NCBI GenBank assembly: GCA_003476685.1 | Contig: DMVN01000034.1 | Location: 1-12,024, forward strand | Direction of reading: 5' to 3' | Length of the DNA stretch: 12,024 bases | DNA from: Acidobacteriota bacterium | Lineage (GTDB): Bacteria > Acidobacteriota > Aminicenantia > Aminicenantales > Saccharicenantaceae | Shown here: in pieces, positions 7,312 through 12,024 of the stretch | How positions within the stretch are numbered: position 1 is the first letter of the stretch | How the letters are laid out: each line of letters starts with the position of its first letter | Notes under the pieces: model-generated | Database searches by the model: none | What the model was told of the DNA's origin: nothing | What the model saw: only the letters and a program-made list of their open reading frames with translations | Position numbers and translations under genes: made by a program

Positions 7312-7341
7312 CCGGTAGCGACCGGTAGTCTGAGCTACCGG
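7312..7341 (+). other. Competing hairpins in the gap before the GH5 gene
   Basis: CCGGTAG occurs twice (7312-7318 and 7322-7328), and both copies can pair with CTACCGG (7335-7341). The outer pairing extends to eight base pairs (CCGGTAGC with GCTACCGG). The two stems are mutually exclusive. No T-run follows, so it is not a standard terminator; it may be an RNA control or stability element. TATATT (7348-7353), 16 bases before ATG 7370, is a possible -10. Confidence 0.4.
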
Positions 7342-7369
7342 GGCAAATATATTTTCATTTGGAGGAACA

Positions 7370-8527
7370 ATGAAGAGGGAAAATAGGCTGTTTCCGTTTA
7401 TTTTAATATTAATTGTTTCTCTTGGCTTCCACGGGAGCCTGAAAGCTCAGGTGCTGGCGGCCGCTGACGAAGCCCGCTACCAGCGCTTTTCCCGGGGGAT
7501 AAACCTCCCGTACTGGTTCTGGTTGAACCGGGCACCTCTCCGGCCACTGGAAAGGGTCTATTCGGATAAAGACCTGGAATTAATCCGGAAACTGGGCCTG
7601 ACCTATGTCCGGGTGCCGGTGGATATGGCTAATATATATGACCCGGATAGGGAAGACCTGTTGCAACCGGAAGCCCTGGACCTGTTGCTCAGCGGTCTAA
7701 GAAAAATTATCAATTCGGGACTGGCTGTTAATTTCGACCTGCACAGCATCTCCCAGCAGGCCGGTGGTTCAGATTATTCCGGTCCTCTGGGCAAGGATCC
7801 GGCCTTCACCGAAAGATTTTATGTTTTCTGGGAAAGGCTGGCCCGGAAGCTGGCCGACTTTGACCCGGACTGGCTGATCGTCGAACCGATGAACGAGCCG
7901 GTTTTTCTGGGAGAAGAATCCCGCTGGCCCCCTATTCAAAGGCAACTGATTGCCCGCATCCGTGCGGTGCTTCCCCGGCATACCATTCTGGCCACCGGGG
8001 CTTTCTGGTCCAACCTGTCCACCCTGCTGACCCTCGAGCCTCTGGCCGACCCCGGAATCTGGTATTGTTTCCATTTCTACGAGCCACACCTTTTCACCCA
8101 CCAGGGCGCCCACTGGAGTTCGGAACTGGTGAAAAAGCTCCGCCGCGTGCCCTACCCCTCCTCGCCCCAGGCGGTCGGGGAAGCTGTCTCTCTGGTCCAG
8201 CAGGAAGACCTGAAACGGGCTCTCCAGGCCTATGGTCAGGAGAGCTGGAATGCCGCCAGGATTGAAGAGCGCATCGGCCAGGCGGCGGCCTGGGCCGCCC
8301 GCCACCGGGTGAGATTGATCTGCAATGAATTCGGGGCCTACCGGACTTATTGTCTTCCCCCTTACCGGGTAGCCTGGATTAAAGATGTCCGGACCGCCCT
8401 GGAAAAGTATGGGATTAGCTGGGCCATGTGGGAATTTGAGGGTGGCTTCGGTCTGATTTATCGCCGGAATGGCAAGGCTATTGTCGACAGACTGGTAGGT
8501 CGGGCTCTTGGTCTGAAGCTGGACTGA
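7370..8527 (+). CDS. Secreted glycoside hydrolase family 5-like (cellulase-type) enzyme
   Basis: The 385-residue protein has a signal peptide (about 1-26, basic start, hydrophobic core, ...LKAQ). It is followed by a single (beta/alpha)8 clan GH-A hydrolase domain filling the rest. Diagnostic GH5 features are RGINLPYWFW (42-51), RVPVD (81-85), DLHS (123-126), acid/base E176 in EPMNEP (172-177), HFYEPH (235-240), nucleophile E320 in CNEFG (318-322), and WAMWEFEGGFG (351-361). Both catalytic glutamates are present, so retaining beta-glycosidase activity is expected; the substrate cannot be read from sequence. At the end of an exopolysaccharide cluster it most likely trims or releases the polymer, as hydrolases in cellulose, Psl and alginate loci do, though nutrient use is possible. 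GGAGG lies four bases before ATG. There is no carbohydrate-binding module. Confidence 0.92.
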   Translation: MKRENRLFPFILILIVSLGFHGSLKAQVLAAADEARYQRFSRGINLPYWFWLNRAPLRPLERVYSDKDLELIRKLGLTYVRVPVDMANIYDPDREDLLQPEALDLLLSGLRKIINSGLAVNFDLHSISQQAGGSDYSGPLGKDPAFTERFYVFWERLARKLADFDPDWLIVEPMNEPVFLGEESRWPPIQRQLIARIRAVLPRHTILATGAFWSNLSTLLTLEPLADPGIWYCFHFYEPHLFTHQGAHWSSELVKKLRRVPYPSSPQAVGEAVSLVQQEDLKRALQAYGQESWNAARIEERIGQAAAWAARHRVRLICNEFGAYRTYCLPPYRVAWIKDVRTALEKYGISWAMWEFEGGFGLIYRRNGKAIVDRLVGRALGLKLD

Positions 8528-8536
8528 GTTTCGTCT

Positions 8537-8974
8537 TCACCCGGTCAACCCGTTCTTGAAACTGGACTGGATTCTGGCAAACTGGTCTTTGATTTCTTTA
8601 GGCAGCCTGGACCCGGTTATCCGGTTGCTGAGCTTGAAACGGGAGATTTCTTTCAAGTAGTATTCAACCTGTTCGGCTTTTTTGAGGTTATAAGCGGACA
8701 GCGTGAGGTAGACGAAGGTTTCTCCCAGCAGGTCGGGTTCATCCAGGAAACCGAAGGCGGCAATTTTCAGGTTCTGGAAGGCTTCTTCAAAATCGCCCCG
8801 GTTAAAAGCGGTCAAACCTTCCTCGAAAAGTTTTAAGTAGAAAGGGTCAACCTGCTGGTGGCGGCTGGAAATCTGCTGCGGTTGAAGGGTGGTCCCGGAC
8901 AGGGTTACTACCAGGCAGACGGCCAGGAAGAGATAAAGAAGGACCGGTTTTCTTGTCCTTAGAAAGCAAGCCAT
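8537..8974 (-). CDS. Small exported TPR-like protein of unknown function
   Basis: The 145-residue product starts at ATG 8974 (complement), where GGGAG stands about eight bases upstream and a signal peptide begins (basic MACFLRTRKP, hydrophobic core to about residue 26). An earlier in-frame ATG at 9193 would overlap the divergent atpZ gene and add 73 non-membrane residues, so it is rejected. The mature part has two TPR-like helix pairs: about 45-78 (FEEGLTAFNRGDFEEAFQNL, with the classical small and aromatic spacing) and 84-117 (TFVYLTLSAYNLKKAEQVEY). A basic C-terminal helix follows. It may act as a periplasmic scaffold. It converges on the GH5 gene with only nine bases between stop codons, and nothing ties it firmly to the polysaccharide or the ATP synthase genes. 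I do not recognise a specific family. Confidence 0.8.
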   Translation of the reverse strand: MACFLRTRKPVLLYLFLAVCLVVTLSGTTLQPQQISSRHQQVDPFYLKLFEEGLTAFNRGDFEEAFQNLKIAAFGFLDEPDLLGETFVYLTLSAYNLKKAEQVEYYLKEISRFKLSNRITGSRLPKEIKDQFARIQSSFKNGLTG

Positions 8975-9000
8975 CTTCAGATCTCCCTGATTACTAGTAG

Positions 9001-9029
9001 ATTTTATCCACTTTAAGGCAATAATGCAA
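9001..9029 (-). promoter_or_regulatory. Candidate promoter for the minus-strand TPR-like gene
   Basis: Read on the minus strand, TTGCAT (9029-9024) and TAAAAT (9006-9001) are separated by exactly 17 bp, a good sigma70-type layout. The -10 ends 26 bases before the start at 8974, leaving room for the SD. Confidence 0.45.
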
Positions 9030-9047
9030 GTTGCCCAAACCCGGCTA

Positions 9048-9078
9048 TTGTTATTCAATGCTAATAATGAGCTATAAT
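9048..9078 (+). promoter_or_regulatory. Candidate promoter for the atpZ-atpI-atpB-atpE operon
   Basis: TTGTTA (9048-9053) and a perfect TATAAT (9073-9078) are separated by 19 bp in the 124-bp divergent gap. The -10 ends 20 bases before the proposed TTG start and is followed at once by the SD AGGAAGG, so the leader would be very short (about 14 bases). Confidence 0.45.
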
Positions 9079-9084
9079 CATAGC

Positions 9085-9091
9085 AGGAAGG
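9085..9091 (+). promoter_or_regulatory. Ribosome binding site supporting a TTG start for atpZ
   Basis: AGGAAGG lies seven bases before TTG 9099. No ATG is available nearby in frame before the conserved region, so TTG is the likely initiation codon. A second TTG at 9108 has its SD-like GAGGTGG too close. Confidence 0.65.
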
Positions 9092-9098
9092 TAAAGAG

Positions 9099-9374
9099 TT
9101 GAGGTGGTTGAAAGATACCGATTTTAAGAAACTGGCGGAAATATCTTCCCTGGTAATGATTTTGCCCTCCTCGATTGCCGTGGGACTGGTCATCGGTTAT
9201 TTTCTTGACCGCTGGTTAAAGACCGGCTCCTGGATGCTCCTGCTCTGGCTGGTGCTGGGTATCGTTTCCGGCCTGCTGAACGTCTTCCGGGGTATCAGGC
9301 AGTATTTCGAAAAAAACCAGACGACCGGCCGGTCCCCGGAGAAGCGGGTTGATTCCGGGAAGTTCGGGGGATAA
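9099..9374 (+). CDS. atpZ: AtpZ-family F0F1-ATPase accessory membrane protein
   Basis: The 91-residue protein has two TM segments (about 17-37 and 44-64) joined by the short loop FLDRWLKTGSW, the hallmark of the AtpZ/AtpI (PF09527-type) family. It ends in a basic hydrophilic tail. Family members are encoded first in ATP synthase operons and are linked to c-ring assembly or stability and to divalent-cation transport; which applies here is not visible. It starts at TTG (see the ribosome binding site at 9085-9091). The operon order atpZ-atpI-atpB-atpE strongly supports the identity. Confidence 0.88.
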   Translation: MRWLKDTDFKKLAEISSLVMILPSSIAVGLVIGYFLDRWLKTGSWMLLLWLVLGIVSGLLNVFRGIRQYFEKNQTTGRSPEKRVDSGKFGG

Positions 9375-9392
9375 AATTCACTGAGGTTACTC

Positions 9393-9782
9393 ATGACATC
9401 GGACTGGCTGGATAATTCAATGAGGAGGATTCCGCTGGAAACTGTCCTCCTGGGGCTGGCGGTTGGGATAATCACCGCCCTGGTCTACGAGCCCCTGTCG
9501 GGGGGACTGGTTCTGGCCGGCTCGGTTCTGTCGGCAGCGGGCTTTTTATCGCTTAAATCTTTTGTGGACAAATACTTACAGTCAGAACGGGCCAGGTTGT
9601 GGCGGCGGGCTCTTCTGTTTTACAGCCTGCGGCTGCTGTTGATTTGCCTGGTGTTTTTATCTATAATCCTTATCTTCAAGGGCCGGGTTCTGGCTCTGGC
9701 CGCGGGTTTATCTCTAATCCTGTTATCAATACTGGTGGAGGCGGTCAGAAACCTGGCCAGCATAAAGCAATGGAAGGCTTAG
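9393..9782 (+). CDS. atpI: ATP synthase protein I (AtpI-like)
   Basis: The 129-residue protein has four hydrophobic segments (about 14-32, 36-52, 73-92 and 96-116) and the basic segment KYLQSERARLWRRALLFY between the second and third, as in AtpI/UncI (PF03899). AtpI helps assemble the c-ring in several bacteria but is not part of the finished enzyme. Sequence conservation is low in this family, so the call leans on its topology and its place between atpZ and atpB. The SD GAGG lies about six bases upstream of ATG. The last 13 bases overlap the start of atpB. Confidence 0.8.
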   Translation: MTSDWLDNSMRRIPLETVLLGLAVGIITALVYEPLSGGLVLAGSVLSAAGFLSLKSFVDKYLQSERARLWRRALLFYSLRLLLICLVFLSIILIFKGRVLALAAGLSLILLSILVEAVRNLASIKQWKA

Positions 9783-10516
9783 AACACAGTTTACCCATCG
9801 TAGATTTTTTTAACCTGCTTCTTGGCCGGCCCCTGGCGGCCCTGCTCGGCCTGTTCGGCCTGCAGGTCAAAGACCCCGCCCACCTTATCCCTGATTACCT
9901 GGTTATGACCCTGATAGTAGCTATTCTCCTGTCAGTGCTGCTGGGCCTGGCCGGGCGCCGGGTGCAGATAATCCCGGGCAAAATTCAGGTGGTGCTGGAA
10001 AGCCTGATTGATTTTTTTGAGGGGATGATTCTTGATACTATAGGCGAGCCGGGGAAAAAATACCTACCGCTGGTTGCCACCGTCGGCCTGTTCATCATGA
10101 CCTGCAACCTGCTGGGGTTGATTCCCGGCTTCATGTCGCCGACCAGCAAACTTAACGTCACCCTCGGGTGCGCCCTGGTGGTCTGGCTGTACTATCACTG
10201 GCAGGGCCTTAAAACCCAGGGGGTGCTGGGATACCTGAAACAATTTACCGGGTCCAACCCCTTTCTGGCTCCCCTTCTGCTGCCGATAGAAATCATCAGC
10301 CATTTTTCCCGTCCGGTCTCTCTGTCGATGCGTCTTTTCGGCAACATTTTTTCAGAAGAGCTTCTAATCTTGATCATCGCTTCCATTATCCCCTATCTGC
10401 TGCCGCTGCCTTTCATGGCCATCGCCATCTTTACCTCGGTCATTCAGGCCTATGTCTTCGTCCTGCTGACCTGCATTTATATAGCCGGGGCAGTAGCCCA
10501 TGAGGAAGAACACTAA
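9770..10516 (+). CDS. atpB: F-type ATP synthase subunit a
   Basis: The 248-residue polytopic protein provides the ion half-channels of F0. The essential arginine is R188 in PVSLSMRLFGNIFSEELL (corresponds to E. coli R210). E197, nine residues later, matches E219, and Q226 in the last helix probably matches Q252. The protein ends in GAVAHEEEH. The start at ATG 9770 lies inside the end of atpI (13-bp overlap) without a good SD, so translation is probably coupled to atpI; the in-frame extension back to 9599 is only atpI sequence in another frame and is rejected. The stop overlaps an ATG at 10516 (TAATG), and the true atpE start follows 18 bases later. Confidence 0.96.
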   Translation: MEGLEHSLPIVDFFNLLLGRPLAALLGLFGLQVKDPAHLIPDYLVMTLIVAILLSVLLGLAGRRVQIIPGKIQVVLESLIDFFEGMILDTIGEPGKKYLPLVATVGLFIMTCNLLGLIPGFMSPTSKLNVTLGCALVVWLYYHWQGLKTQGVLGYLKQFTGSNPFLAPLLLPIEIISHFSRPVSLSMRLFGNIFSEELLILIIASIIPYLLPLPFMAIAIFTSVIQAYVFVLLTCIYIAGAVAHEEEH

Positions 10517-10519
10517 TGA

Positions 10520-10526
10520 AAAGGAG
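10520..10526 (+). promoter_or_regulatory. Ribosome binding site deciding the atpE start
   Basis: AAAGGAG lies seven bases before ATG 10534, favouring this start over ATG 10516, which overlaps the atpB stop codon and would place the SD within the gene. Confidence 0.75.
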
Positions 10527-10533
10527 AAATGAT

Positions 10534-10872
10534 ATGTCAAAGAAAAGCAAGTTCTTGGGTCTGTCGATTTTTCTTCTGGCCCTGACCCTGACTCCGCTGG
10601 GGGCCCAGACAGTGGACCCGGCCCGAGCCGACCTGTTCAAGCTGTCCATCATTGTGGGCGCCGGCGTCATCACTCTGGCGGTTATTGCCGGAGCTTATGG
10701 CCAGGCTAAAGCCATCAGTTCAGCCTGTGAGGGGATTTCCCGCAACCCGGCTGCCGGCCAGTACATCAGGGGTATCCTGATCTTTGGCCTGGTCCTGATT
10801 GAAACCCTGGTTATCTATGCTCTGCTGATCACCATCATCATTCTCATGGTCAAATGGGGAGCCTATTCCTGA
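10534..10872 (+). CDS. atpE: F-type ATP synthase subunit c with N-terminal leader and Na+-type ligands
   Basis: The 112-residue protein is longer than a standard c subunit (about 75-90) because of an N-terminal signal-like hydrophobic leader (about 1-25, ...LTPLGAQ) that may be cleaved. The hairpin itself has helix 1 (about 36-63), the polar loop R70-N71-P72 and helix 2 (about 79-106). The ion-binding carboxylate is E90. Q57 sits exactly 13 residues before the loop Arg, and E90 is followed by T91 and, five positions after E90, Y95. Aligned by eye to the Ilyobacter/Propionigenium c subunit these match Q32, E65, S66 and Y70, the Na+ ligand set. The c-ring is therefore predicted to bind Na+ (position V63 is Leu and T67 is Leu here, so selectivity should be tested). 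No gene for subunits b, delta, or F1 follows. Confidence 0.95.
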   Translation: MSKKSKFLGLSIFLLALTLTPLGAQTVDPARADLFKLSIIVGAGVITLAVIAGAYGQAKAISSACEGISRNPAAGQYIRGILIFGLVLIETLVIYALLITIIILMVKWGAYS

Positions 10873-10894
10873 GGCCTGGCCCCAGAAGGCATAG

Positions 10895-11797
10895 ATGACT
10901 CTGAAACCATTCAAGATACTGGCGGCTTCTTTCAAGCGCTTCAATGATGACCGCTGCTGGACCGCCTCTATCGTCATTTCCTATTTTTCTCTCCTGTGTG
11001 TGGTCCCCCTGGTAGCCCTGTTTTATTTCCTGGGTGTCAAGATTCTGGGCAACGCCGAGCTCCTGGTCCGGAGCCTGAATATCTTAACCGAGGAATTTTT
11101 TGCCAGGATGGACCCGGCCTTTTTCAAGCGGCTGCAGGCCCTGGGCGGCAACATCTCTAATCTGGGGTGGTTTGGCCTGGTGGGTTCACTGGTGGCCGCT
11201 TCCTTTCTTTTCTCCAACCTGATTGCCACCATCAACCAGATTTTCCGGGCCAAATATCACCGCTCTTTTTTCTACAACCGATTGATTGAATATGTGACCA
11301 TGATGATCATCGGGGTTATTTTGCTCCTGTCCATTTCCATAACCGCGGTCTGGACCGGCCTGCAGAAATCGCTCAGAGAAAGCCCGATGGTCTCAGAATT
11401 CATCAACCCCAATCTCATCAACTTTCTCAACAACTTTTTTTTCCAGTACCTGCTGCCCTACGGCCTGACTTTTCTCTTCTTGTTCACCCTTTATAAATTT
11501 ATCCCCGAAGTCCGGGTGCATACCCGCAGTGCCCTGCTGGCCGCGGCTATTACCGCCTTTTTCTGGGAATTATTCAAGCGGGGCTTTGCCTTTTATGTTA
11601 TTCATTTCTCGGCCGTGGGCATCGTCCTGTCAAAAATCCTGGCCGGGACCCTGACCTCGGTGATATTCTTCCTGTTATGGATTTCGGCCTCGCTGGTCAT
11701 AATGCTATGGGGAGCAGAGCTGGCGGCGGTGATGAACGAATATCTGGATTCCTTGCCTGAAGCAGGGGAAAAGAAAGAGCCGCAGCCTCAGGCCTGA
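10895..11797 (+). CDS. YihY/BrkB-family inner-membrane protein
   Basis: The 300-residue protein has about six hydrophobic segments (near 28-47, 92-112, 133-153, 183-202, 212-238 and 252-280) and the family landmarks YKFIPEVRV (200-208), ELFKRGFAFY (225-234) and LWGAELAAV (271-279), placing it in the YihY/virulence factor BrkB (PF03631) family. It was once mis-annotated as RNase BN; its biochemical role is unclear, with transport or envelope functions suggested. The tail (285-300) is charged and Pro/Gln rich. It starts 22 bases after atpE with AGAAGG five bases before ATG, so it may be co-transcribed with the ATP synthase genes. Its end overlaps the convergent thioredoxin gene by 10 bp. Confidence 0.9.
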   Translation: MTLKPFKILAASFKRFNDDRCWTASIVISYFSLLCVVPLVALFYFLGVKILGNAELLVRSLNILTEEFFARMDPAFFKRLQALGGNISNLGWFGLVGSLVAASFLFSNLIATINQIFRAKYHRSFFYNRLIEYVTMMIIGVILLLSISITAVWTGLQKSLRESPMVSEFINPNLINFLNNFFFQYLLPYGLTFLFLFTLYKFIPEVRVHTRSALLAAAITAFFWELFKRGFAFYVIHFSAVGIVLSKILAGTLTSVIFFLLWISASLVIMLWGAELAAVMNEYLDSLPEAGEKKEPQPQA

Positions 11798-12024
11798 TCC
11801 AGGTGTTTTGACAGGAACTTGACCAGCTGGTTCTTGGGCAGGGCCCCGATTACCGAATCAACCGGCTTCCCGCCCTTGAACAGGATGAGCGTCGGAATGC
11901 TCATGATCTGGAAGCGGGCGGAGACACCCGGGTTTTCGTCAACGTTGACCTTAACCACGTTGAGCTTCCCCTGGTATGTCTCGGCCAGCTGCTCAATCAC
12001 CGGGGCCACCATCAGACAGGGCCC
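11788..12024 (-). CDS. trxA: Thioredoxin, 5' end cut by the window
   Basis: The reading frame is open to the right edge, where codons for G-P-C-L precede MVAP, so the visible part starts inside the CGPC redox motif; the first Cys and about 30 N-terminal residues lie beyond the window. The visible part has VKVNVDENP, the cis-proline motif SIPTLILFKGGKPVDSVIGALPK and a final helix ending in HLDQA, the classical thioredoxin C-terminal half. It should reduce protein disulfides in the cytoplasm. The Met in this visible part is internal and not the start. The gene is convergent with the YihY gene and shares 10 bp with its 3' end. A small variant such as a TlpA-like or membrane-tethered thioredoxin cannot be excluded without the N-terminus. 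Confidence 0.93.
   Translation of the reverse strand, partial: GPCLMVAPVIEQLAETYQGKLNVVKVNVDENPGVSARFQIMSIPTLILFKGGKPVDSVIGALPKNQLVKFLSKHLDQA

Noticed and set aside
4921..7320. Shared decamer GCCGGTAGCG at 4921 and 7311
   Set aside because: One copy is inside a coding region and the other in a gap; with only two copies of a short GC-rich word, chance is enough.
8513..8571. Near-repeat CTGGACTG around the GH5 stop and at 8563
   Set aside because: Both copies are in coding sequence on opposite strands or at gene ends, are short, and form no hairpin of note.
8975..9193. N-terminal extension of the minus-strand TPR-like protein
   Set aside because: It would overlap atpZ and run through the divergent promoter region; the signal peptide and SD begin at 8974.
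6221..9667. TATAAT hexamers inside genes (6221, 7021, 9662)
   Set aside because: They lie within coding sequence and no start codon with a good SD follows at the right distance, so they are treated as chance occurrences.
9599..9769. N-terminal extension of subunit a
   Set aside because: It is atpI sequence read in another frame and has no subunit a character.
1..12024. Search for insertion sequences, CRISPR arrays, tRNA/rRNA genes and intrinsic terminators with T-runs
   Set aside because: None were visible by eye; the hairpins seen at 511-528 and 7312-7341 lack T-runs.

Overview
The window is about 12 kb of densely packed bacterial DNA that looks chromosomal. There is no gene-free stretch over 300 bases, and I saw no mobile element, CRISPR array, tRNA or rRNA. 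The organism is diderm: the first gene ends as an outer-membrane beta-barrel, and a Wza-type outer-membrane polysaccharide export protein follows. A PHP-type (CpsB/YwqE) tyrosine phosphatase beside a one-piece Gram-negative-style BY-kinase, a c subunit with a signal-like leader, and moderately high GC suggest an Acidobacteriota/Aminicenantota-like lineage. That placement is inferred from style only and was not tested by any search.

Region 1 (1-8527, + strand) is the downstream part of an exopolysaccharide synthesis and export cluster. In order it holds: the 3' end of an outer-membrane beta-barrel; an OPX export protein with Poly_export and two SLBB domains; a Wzz/Wzc-type co-polymerase tyrosine autokinase with a Tyr/His-rich tail; a CpsB-type metal-dependent tyrosine phosphatase; a small secreted or membrane-anchored carboxypeptidase-regulatory-like protein; an O-antigen ligase/Wzy-like polymerase; a membrane-anchored helical-repeat protein overlapping the polymerase by ATGA; and a secreted GH5-type glycoside hydrolase. 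Together they can polymerise lipid-linked units (polymerase), control chain length and export by tyrosine phosphorylation (kinase and phosphatase), move polymer across the outer membrane (OPX plus barrel) and trim it (GH5). No glycosyltransferase or flippase lies in the window; these are presumably upstream or elsewhere.

Region 2 (8537-8974, - strand) is one small secreted TPR-like protein of unknown role, convergent with the hydrolase. A 124-bp divergent intergenic region then separates it from region 3, with plausible promoters on both strands.

Region 3 (9099-10872, + strand) is a partial F-type ATP synthase operon: atpZ, atpI, atpB (subunit a) and atpE (subunit c). Subunits b, delta and all F1 genes are absent, so F0 and F1 genes are split. 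Subunit c carries the Gln...Glu-Thr...Tyr ligand set typical of Na+-binding c-rings. A YihY/BrkB-family membrane protein follows at 10895-11797. Its 3' end overlaps by 10 bp a convergent thioredoxin gene that runs off the right edge.
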